Origin: Candidatus Thorarchaeota archaeon
GTDB lineage: Archaea > Asgardarchaeota > Thorarchaeia > Thorarchaeales > Thorarchaeaceae
Direction: 5' to 3'
DNA length: 10,651 bases
Assembly (NCBI GenBank): GCA_030642465.1
Contig: DAOWNS010000039.1
Span: 1 to 10,651, forward strand
Of the stretch, positions 5,047 to 10,651 are shown one piece after another. The notes under the pieces were generated by a model, which was not told where the DNA came from, searched no databases, and saw nothing but the letters and a program-made list of their open reading frames with translations. How positions within the stretch are numbered: position 1 is the first letter of the stretch; each line of letters starts with the position of its first letter. A program made the translations under genes and the position numbers.

Positions 5047-5654
5047 CCCTTATGCTCTTGATACTCTTCGCGCACAACATCCAGCCAGAACGGGGCGCCC
5101 TTGAGAGTGGAAGCTTCTTCAATTGTAAGTTCCTTGTACTCCACCAGGGTCATATCTTCCGGGATAATGCCACTGACTCCAGCAGGATCTTCCATAATCA
5201 GTGTGAAATCAAAGTCCCCTGCAATGGCTTTGTCCATCTTATCGAGAACTTCTTGTCCTTTCTCCCTCTGCTCCTTGCTTTCAGCGAAGCTGATCGCTGT
5301 CACGACAACATCTCGAGTGCGTTGAAGTAGACCCTCGACGTTGGTGATGAATGACTCTGCGGTGGGACCGGGTTCGACATCAATGCCAAACTCCGGCATT
5401 CGGAAAGTGCCGGACCCAGATCTCACGACTCGCGCGTAGAGGAGCGTGGAATCGTTTACTTTGAGGGTCCATCTGCTTGGTGCTCTTTGCTCAGCCGAGA
5501 ACACATCGTTATGATGAAAGTTGCATTTAGGGCACTCCATGGTGAACATGGCTAATTCGTTGAAGAAGGGTATACTGTAGAGAATCGACTTCATCTTCAG
5601 GTCGCCTTCACCACATGAGGGACACCTGAACTTGACGCCTTCTGGTTTGGACAT
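5043..5654 (-). CDS. ZPR1 zinc-finger domain protein
   Basis: A 203-residue protein matching the archaeal single-module ZPR1 family. The zinc finger has C11-P-S-C14 and C41-P-K-C44, the family's C4 pattern with a long loop (MKSILYSIPFFNELAMFTME) between the pairs. The rest is the beta-rich ZPR1 domain with the typical block DFTLIMEDPAGVSGI and the helix of about 122-145 (SFAESKEQREKGQEVLDKMDKAI). In eukaryotes ZPR1 has two such modules and assists folding of translation factor eEF1A; a similar role with archaeal EF-1A is an inference. The ATG at 5654 is supported by a TATA box at 5679-5685 that predicts an almost leaderless mRNA and by the lack of a Shine-Dalgarno. Nothing is missing. The tRNA-Ala gene follows on the same strand. 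Confidence 0.9.
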   Translation of the reverse strand: MSKPEGVKFRCPSCGEGDLKMKSILYSIPFFNELAMFTMECPKCNFHHNDVFSAEQRAPSRWTLKVNDSTLLYARVVRSGSGTFRMPEFGIDVEPGPTAESFITNVEGLLQRTRDVVVTAISFAESKEQREKGQEVLDKMDKAIAGDFDFTLIMEDPAGVSGIIPEDMTLVEYKELTIEEASTLKGAPFWLDVVREEYQEHKG

Positions 5655-5678
5655 GGAACCGCTTGTAAATCCGCGTGC

Positions 5679-5685
5679 TTATAGT
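5679..5685 (-). promoter_or_regulatory. TATA box of the ZPR1 gene
   Basis: On the minus strand ACTATAAG is centred about 28 bases before the ATG at 5654. The expected start would lie within a few bases of the ATG, so the mRNA is probably leaderless or nearly so. Confidence 0.5.
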
Positions 5686-5834
5686 CCTATGCTCGCAGGT
5701 GATGGGCTAACGGTAACTGGCCAGCGTGGAAAAGATACCACATAGCTATTTCTGCTGTTAAGAAGAGAAGATGAGGAACTAGAAGTCCGTAAAAGGGCTG
5801 TATCGCCGCAAATTGAGGAAGAGGAACAACACCC

Positions 5835-7028
5835 ATGGAAATCAACAGCCTCTATGTCATCAAACGTGATACAGGACTTTGCATGTATCACAAGGATTTC
5901 CAGGAAGAGGTTTTCGACCCTCAACTTCTATCTTCATTTGTCATCGCCATGACTACATTTTTTGATGAAGTTACTCGATCCTCGAAACCTCAAGCAAGAG
6001 CGTTCGAAGGTGCCGATTACACTCTTATCGTTGAGTTTGGAGAATGGACAGTTGGAGCCGTGTCTGCTGACAAGGAATCACAGCGCCTCAGAGAGAAGCT
6101 GAAGAGGATTATATCCAGATTCGAGAACCAATTTAGCCTTCTAAGGTGGGTAGACCTTGATCTGGCTATTTACGCCAGATTCGAACGACATGTCATTGAA
6201 GAATTCATTCGTGATCGGATACACCCTGACAGCCACATTATAGTGAAGCCACACTGGGAGTTCTACACAAAGAATCCAGATGTGGTGTCGTTTCTTAGAT
6301 TGGTGCCACAAATATGCACAGTTAAGGATGCCGCAAGTTTCTTGGAGATTCCGCTGGAGATTGCGCTCAACCTTACCGCTGAAGCACTGTGGGAGAAGGC
6401 AATCACTGTCAAAGCAGCCATAAGAGAGGATGACATCTATGAGGCAACTGCACTCACTGGCTCAAGAAAATCAACCGAGGTGGTTTCTCCGGAAGTAACC
6501 AGAGTCCTCTCTCAATTGGATGGTGAAACACCGCTCACAATTGCCGCTGAAAGAGTCAAGACGGCTGACCTCAAGCGATTTCTTGGGGACATAGCCGTAT
6601 TGGCAGAGAAACACGAGGTTGAGCTTGTTTCTCCAGCTCAAGCCGTTGTGGTTCTGTTCTCGTCAGCGCTTCAAGAATTGATGGATAGATGTGCAACAAT
6701 CTTGGGCCGAAGAGTTGTTCATCAAATGTTCTTTGATTCAAGAGAAACGCAAGCGCAGATCTATCCATGGCTTGCCTTCGTGGACTTTGATGAGAGTCTA
6801 GATGTGGAAGTGAAGAGCTCTCTCATGTCAGCCGCGGGCAAGCGAAGAATCACTCCTGAAATACTCAATGACGGGTTCAGGAATTTCCTTCACTCAATTA
6901 TGAGAAACACACGTTCCTATGTGGGCGCCAAACCTGCTAACGTTATCCTAGATAGAACGCGGGAAGAGATGGGGAAGCAATTCCCCCGACGCTATTTGGA
7001 CATAGAATGGGAATTACTGAATGTTTAG
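5835..7028 (+). CDS. Longin-like N-terminal domain protein with winged helix and unknown C-terminal domain
   Basis: A 397-residue protein I do not recognise as a named family. The N-terminus (about 1-125) has a longin-like pattern: a first strand INSLYVIKRDTGLCMYHKDF, a helix (FDPQLLSSFVIAMTTFFDEV), a strand pair ADYTLIVEFGEWTVGAVSADK, then helix LREKLKRIISRFENQF and the closing W-aromatic segment. Such domains are common in Asgard archaea and in eukaryotes serve small-GTPase regulators and vesicle coat adaptors. About 150-205 looks like a winged helix (FLRLVPQICTVKDAASFLEIPLEIALNL). Residues 218-397 are mostly helical with conserved-looking FFDSRETQAQIYPWL and YLDIEWELL. No signal peptide or transmembrane segment is seen. 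The ATG at 5835 follows GAGG at 5821-5824, ten bases upstream. It is divergent from ZPR1. A signalling or trafficking role is inference from fold resemblance only. Confidence 0.75.
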   Translation: MEINSLYVIKRDTGLCMYHKDFQEEVFDPQLLSSFVIAMTTFFDEVTRSSKPQARAFEGADYTLIVEFGEWTVGAVSADKESQRLREKLKRIISRFENQFSLLRWVDLDLAIYARFERHVIEEFIRDRIHPDSHIIVKPHWEFYTKNPDVVSFLRLVPQICTVKDAASFLEIPLEIALNLTAEALWEKAITVKAAIREDDIYEATALTGSRKSTEVVSPEVTRVLSQLDGETPLTIAAERVKTADLKRFLGDIAVLAEKHEVELVSPAQAVVVLFSSALQELMDRCATILGRRVVHQMFFDSRETQAQIYPWLAFVDFDESLDVEVKSSLMSAAGKRRITPEILNDGFRNFLHSIMRNTRSYVGAKPANVILDRTREEMGKQFPRRYLDIEWELLNV

Positions 7029-7115
7029 AGAGATGCTTCGCCAACACCAACAAGATTTACAAGTTAAGGACCGATTGAATCATTCCCCACGAAGAGCGTG
7101 GAGAGGACCACTCGA

Positions 7116-7901
7116 GTGACCATGTCGAAAACGCGCAGGGCATTGCCATTTCTCCTTGGCGGCATTCTAATCGCATCCATCTGGGTAGTGTTATGGTTCT
7201 TAGGCCTTGATGATGGCTTGCTTCTGATAGCGATTTACATCCCGCCATTTGCTGCATTAGTGTCAGGGATTATCGGTGTTGCGTACTTTGGTCAAGAGGG
7301 CTTCATGCGGGAAGATAGGTTCCATATGATGAACCTAATGGTGGCTCTTGCGTTGGTTGTGTTCGCAATAGCTGAAACTGCAACCGGTGTTATTGGTAGT
7401 AACGAAACCGGCTACTTGGCCATCATTTTGATGCAGCTTCCCGGACTGCTACTTGTGGCTCTTGGTGTAGCAAGCTACCTAAGAGCAATCACCGAAGTTT
7501 TGAATTACGGGAACGATAAAGCGATAGCAGGAGTCATAATCTGCATTCCATCTGGTTTCTCGGCTGTTGCTGCCATAATCATGGCAATTGCCGTACCCGG
7601 AGCATTGACAATTGAGTTTCTCGTCAACATCATAGTAATAGCAGGGATTGGAGCTCTTGTACTATCTCTTGGAATGCTAATGTTGATTTTTCGACAAGGG
7701 GAACTGGCAGCTCCTCTAAGTCTTGCATTCTCAGCAATGCTACTATACCTTATGAGAAACATTCTTTGGTGCTGCTTCGGTGTCACTTCTATCGAACCAC
7801 TATTCCAAATTCTTGTCGTGGAGTCGTACATACTGCTGGGAGCATCTATCTCGGTAGCAAGAGGACTGCAGGACGGAAAGGCCGAAATTGTGACGAAGTA
7901 A
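7116..7901 (+). CDS. Polytopic membrane protein of unknown function
   Basis: Very hydrophobic protein with seven or eight predicted membrane helices, at roughly 10-30, 34-57, 72-92, 99-122, 135-160, 167-191, 197-217 and 228-249 when counted from the GTG at 7116. I chose this GTG because GGAGAGG (7100-7106) lies nine bases before it; an ATG at 7122 and a GTG at 7098 are in the same frame and cannot be excluded. Loops are short. Charged residues include the basic N-terminus SKTRR and the loop REDR. I see no transporter signature, no retinal-binding lysine in the last helix and no enzymatic motif, so no function is offered. It lies 87 bases after the longin-like gene on the same strand (with the 7116 start) and may share its transcript. 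Confidence 0.7.
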   Translation: MTMSKTRRALPFLLGGILIASIWVVLWFLGLDDGLLLIAIYIPPFAALVSGIIGVAYFGQEGFMREDRFHMMNLMVALALVVFAIAETATGVIGSNETGYLAIILMQLPGLLLVALGVASYLRAITEVLNYGNDKAIAGVIICIPSGFSAVAAIIMAIAVPGALTIEFLVNIIVIAGIGALVLSLGMLMLIFRQGELAAPLSLAFSAMLLYLMRNILWCCFGVTSIEPLFQILVVESYILLGASISVARGLQDGKAEIVTK

Positions 7902-7902
7902 C

Positions 7903-7922
7903 TTCAGTGCTATTGGACTGAA
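7903..7922. terminator. Possible bidirectional terminator between convergent genes
   Basis: TTCAGT (7903-7908) and ACTGAA (7917-7922) form a 6-bp stem with an 8-base loop, filling most of the 27-base gap between the two convergent stop codons. A T-rich patch TTCATTCT follows on the plus strand; the minus side has no clear T tract. Confidence 0.35.
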
Positions 7923-7928
7923 TTCATT

Positions 7929-9986
7929 CTAGTCATGATGTTGTCGCTGCATCCGCTTCCTGAGCTTTTCCCTCATCTCAGGAGGGATATCGGGATTATC
8001 GGACATCATCTTCCGCAGGGTTTCAGGAGGAATTCGTTCGAGCATCTTTTTCATAAGCTCGGGAGTTGGATCACCACTCTTAAGCATCTGCTTGAACATC
8101 TGTATTTCCTTTGAATCTGCTTCTTTGGTTGAGCGAGAAACCTCTTCACGAGCCACTTCTGCAACTTCTTCTGTCAATTCCTCAACGCCTTGATGGGCAT
8201 AGTATGTGTCGTACAAAGCTTTGAAGACACCTCCACGAGCAAGCAACTCCTCGTGCGAACCCTCCTCTATGAGTTCTCCGTGATCAAAGACAAGAATGCG
8301 AGATGCATCTGCAATGGTCGTGAGCCGGTGCGCAATGACTACTGTTGTTCGGTTTGCGAAAAGCAATGCCTGTGCATCTTGAACCAACGCCTCGCTGTAG
8401 GCATCAAGCCGAGATGTGGCTTCGTCAAGAATCAATATGCGAGGGTTCGCCAACATCGTCCGAGCTATTGTAATCATCTGTCTTTGACCAGCGCTAAGGT
8501 TCTTCCCATTCTCTAGAACAAGTGTATCATAGCCGTCAGCCAAAACCTCAATGAATTCGTTTGCACCAAGAATCCTGCAAAGGTCACGGATTTCTTCGTC
8601 GGTTGCTTCAGGTCGACCATATCTGATGTTCTCCATGATGGAACCATCAAAGAGGTACGGTTCTTGAGGTATCAACGATACTGCATTGTGGAGAGATTCT
8701 AGAGTCACCTTGCAGAGGTCGTGGCTTCCAATGAGAACCCGTCCCTCTTGAGGATCATAGAACCTGTTGATCAAGGCAGCTAGAGTTGTTTTTCCGGCCC
8801 CGGTGTGCCCTACTACGGCCACCATCTCGCCCGGATTTATTTTAAAATCAACAGCCTTGAGCACGGGAGTATCAGGCACGTAAGAGAAAGTGATATTCTC
8901 AAATGTGATACCGTCGCTTTCGTCTGCTAGGATTTCGGCATCTGGTAAATCAGCTATAGCACGCTTAGCGTCGATGACATCCGAGATTCGATCCATTGCA
9001 GCGAGTGAGGCTTGGATTTGCGTACCCATCATGGCCAAACCAAGGAGCGGCCACATGAAGCGCCCAACGAGAATAATACCGAGAAAGACCTCACCGATAG
9101 TCATAACTGGAAGTGTGCCAACTGCAAGACTTCCACCTACAAAGAGAACTGCGGCAGCCGCAAATTGACCAATGGATCTAATAAGAGGTTGCATCAAACT
9201 CATCAGCATCATGAATCTCACACCGTGATGATAGGCCTTCTGATTGAGCTCACACATCTCCGCAGCTAATTCATCCTCGCGATTGAAAGCTTTAGCGATG
9301 TGAATTCCACCAAGGTCCTCTGCAATCTGACCTGAAACCTTGCCATAGGCTCTATGCGCGGCGAGCATAATCCTTTGACCGACAGTTCCAAAGAGGACCA
9401 TTATGAATGCAACACCAGGCACCACAACCAATGCTGTCAGAGCTAGCGCGGAGGATGCAGACCACAGAAGATACAGTGAAGATACAATCATCAGAATTTG
9501 ACTTGAGAAATCAATCATCACCTGAACACCGCTTGCCAAAGAAACTGTGTCAGAAGTGACTCTAGACGTCACATTCCCACTCTGCTCTGATTTGTGATAA
9601 GACAGGTCCGCACGAACAAGATGACTATAGACATCAGCTTGAATTCTCTGGACATAGCCCGCTTGCGCGCCTGCAAGAATCCATGTATTGATACCGGCCA
9701 GGATCCAAGATGTGATCTTGAGTAGTGCATAGAGAACAACCAGAAAGAGTAACGCATCAAAGGTGCCGGTTCCTCCGAACACCGTATCAATCCCCATTGT
9801 GAGAACAAGGGGATCGAACACCGCTACCAGAGTTGCCAGAATTGAGAATACAGCTCCTACTGCCATAACGCGTTTGAATGGTCCAAGATAGCCAAACATG
9901 CGCCCTAGAAGGACACGAATTGGACGACCACGCTTCTCACGTTTGCCGGATAAGGCTCTAGGACCACCATGTCCACGCATTCCCAT
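7929..9986 (-). CDS. ABC exporter subunit, membrane plus ATPase domains (catalytic-site subunit)
   Basis: A 685-residue half-transporter of the type I exporter (MsbA/LmrA/TM287-288-like) class, with an N-terminal domain of six membrane helices (about 35-335) and a C-terminal ATPase. Motifs: Walker A GHTGAGKTT at 393-401, Q-loop Q441, signature LSAGQ at 497-501 (LSGGQ is usual), Walker B ILILDE with catalytic E522, D-loop SRLD and switch H553. Walker A, Walker B and His are canonical, so this subunit supplies the active ATP site, while its signature is altered. After the ATPase a charged helical tail of about 85 residues (598-685), rich in Glu, Lys, Met and Pro, extends beyond the usual end. 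The ATG overlaps the stop of the upstream subunit (TAATG), and GGGGGTG just upstream is its Shine-Dalgarno. The substrate cannot be told from sequence; lipid or drug export is only the common theme of the family. Confidence 0.92.
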   Translation of the reverse strand: MGMRGHGGPRALSGKREKRGRPIRVLLGRMFGYLGPFKRVMAVGAVFSILATLVAVFDPLVLTMGIDTVFGGTGTFDALLFLVVLYALLKITSWILAGINTWILAGAQAGYVQRIQADVYSHLVRADLSYHKSEQSGNVTSRVTSDTVSLASGVQVMIDFSSQILMIVSSLYLLWSASSALALTALVVVPGVAFIMVLFGTVGQRIMLAAHRAYGKVSGQIAEDLGGIHIAKAFNREDELAAEMCELNQKAYHHGVRFMMLMSLMQPLIRSIGQFAAAAVLFVGGSLAVGTLPVMTIGEVFLGIILVGRFMWPLLGLAMMGTQIQASLAAMDRISDVIDAKRAIADLPDAEILADESDGITFENITFSYVPDTPVLKAVDFKINPGEMVAVVGHTGAGKTTLAALINRFYDPQEGRVLIGSHDLCKVTLESLHNAVSLIPQEPYLFDGSIMENIRYGRPEATDEEIRDLCRILGANEFIEVLADGYDTLVLENGKNLSAGQRQMITIARTMLANPRILILDEATSRLDAYSEALVQDAQALLFANRTTVVIAHRLTTIADASRILVFDHGELIEEGSHEELLARGGVFKALYDTYYAHQGVEELTEEVAEVAREEVSRSTKEADSKEIQMFKQMLKSGDPTPELMKKMLERIPPETLRKMMSDNPDIPPEMREKLRKRMQRQHHD

Positions 9987-10651
9987 TACTTAGCACCCCC
10001 TTTTTCTGACATGGCCCTGAGAAGTCGCCTAGCGCCCGGTAGACGCTCGAAGATGTGTCTATAGTGCTCGGAAGTCTTTAGGAGCTCATCGTGACATCCC
10101 GCGTCAACCAATTGGCCCTTATCAACGATAATCACCATGTCTGACTCCATGAGCGTGCGAAGCCGCTGTGTGACAGTGATGCTCGTTCGCCCAATCATGA
10201 CCTCATCCAAAGCTTTCCTCATCAAGAACTCCGTCTGAGCATCAATTGCACTTGCCGAATCATCAAGCAACAGAATCTTTGGATCCCGAATTATCGCACG
10301 AGCGATTGCCAAACGTTGGCGCTGCCCTCCGCTCAGAGTCAGACCGCGCTCCCCCACCAAGGTGTCGTACCCGTCAGAAAGCGTGTCTATGAACTCATCT
10401 GCTTGAGCCCGCTTCGCAGCATCAATAATCTCATCATCTGTCGCATTGTTCCTTCCGAATGCTATGTTGTCCCGGACACTCATTCTAAACAGAAAGATAT
10501 CTTGCTCAACGGAACCCACAATATCTCGAATAGTCGTAGTCGTTACATCTCGAAGGTTAACTCCACCCACGCGAACCTCACCCTCAGTGGGATCGTATAA
10601 TCTTAGCAGCAGTTTGAGAATCGTGCTCTTGCCTCCACCGGGACCACCAAC
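9986..10651 (-). CDS. ABC exporter subunit, ATPase end only (degenerate-site subunit, partial)
   Basis: The window shows only the last 221 residues of this gene; its membrane domain and start lie past the right edge. The frame is open through 10651 and begins in Walker A (GGPGGGKST), so the ATG/GTG codons inside the window are not the start. Signature LSGGQ is intact (visible residues 106-110). Walker B is ILLLDD, with Asp (visible residue 131) where the catalytic Glu belongs, and the switch position reads VTQRL, with Gln (162) where His belongs. This is the hallmark of the degenerate nucleotide site of heterodimeric exporters such as TM287/288. It overlaps the next subunit by one base, so the two are surely one operon and one complex. 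Confidence 0.92.
   Translation of the reverse strand, partial: VGGPGGGKSTILKLLLRLYDPTEGEVRVGGVNLRDVTTTTIRDIVGSVEQDIFLFRMSVRDNIAFGRNNATDDEIIDAAKRAQADEFIDTLSDGYDTLVGERGLTLSGGQRQRLAIARAIIRDPKILLLDDSASAIDAQTEFLMRKALDEVMIGRTSITVTQRLRTLMESDMVIIVDKGQLVDAGCHDELLKTSEHYRHIFERLPGARRLLRAMSEKGGAK

Noticed and set aside
7116..7901. Seven-helix membrane protein as a rhodopsin
   Set aside because: The last predicted helix has no lysine for retinal and none of the usual rhodopsin motifs is seen.
1..10651. CRISPR array, insertion sequence, integrase or phage genes
   Set aside because: I saw no regularly spaced repeats, no terminal inverted repeats around a transposase and no mobile-element protein. The only direct repeat is the short pair at 3080-3100.

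Overview
The window reads as archaeal chromosome, most likely from an Asgard-type lineage (my first guess is Thorarchaeota-like; this is inference from gene content, not proven). The supports are: a tRNA gene with an intron at the archaeal position 37/38 and an encoded CCA; TATA-type promoter motifs about 25 bases before likely RNA starts, some giving almost leaderless mRNAs; a single-module archaeal ZPR1 protein; and three proteins with eukaryote-like folds (a longin-like N-terminus, a seven-bladed WD40 propeller with a PCI/winged-helix-like tail, and ZPR1). Base composition looks near 50% GC, and I see no transposase, integrase, phage gene or CRISPR array.

Layout. (1) 1-2354, plus strand: the last codons of an upstream gene, then the two subunits of an NfnAB/SudBA-type ferredoxin:NADP oxidoreductase, joined by TGATG stop/start overlaps. 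(2) 2460-2819, plus: a small zinc-ribbon/winged-helix protein, probably DNA-binding. (3) 2835-3300: no convincing protein gene, but a TATA box followed at the right distance by a foldable segment of about 90 bases that may be a small RNA, plus other hairpins and a direct repeat. (4) 3301-4727, minus: a WD40 protein followed by a 72-residue unknown protein. (5) 4904-5654, minus: ZPR1 followed by intron-containing tRNA-Ala(TGC). (6) 5835-7901, plus: a longin-like multidomain protein and a polytopic membrane protein of unknown function. (7) 7929-10651, minus: the two subunits of a heterodimeric ABC exporter, convergent with the membrane protein; the first subunit is cut by the window end.

How the parts fit. 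The Nfn pair would set the NADPH/NADH/ferredoxin balance of an anaerobe. The ABC pair is a textbook asymmetric heterodimer: the changes in the ATPase motifs of the two subunits fall in the same predicted composite nucleotide site. ZPR1 (in eukaryotes an EF-1A folding factor) beside tRNA-Ala is loosely a translation cluster. The longin-like and WD40/PCI-like proteins are the most unusual genes, because these folds serve small-GTPase and vesicle-coat systems in eukaryotes. The clearest candidates for something undescribed are the longin-like architecture, the WD40/PCI-like architecture, the RNA candidate at 3131-3219, and the tRNA intron that can mispair with the 3' exon.
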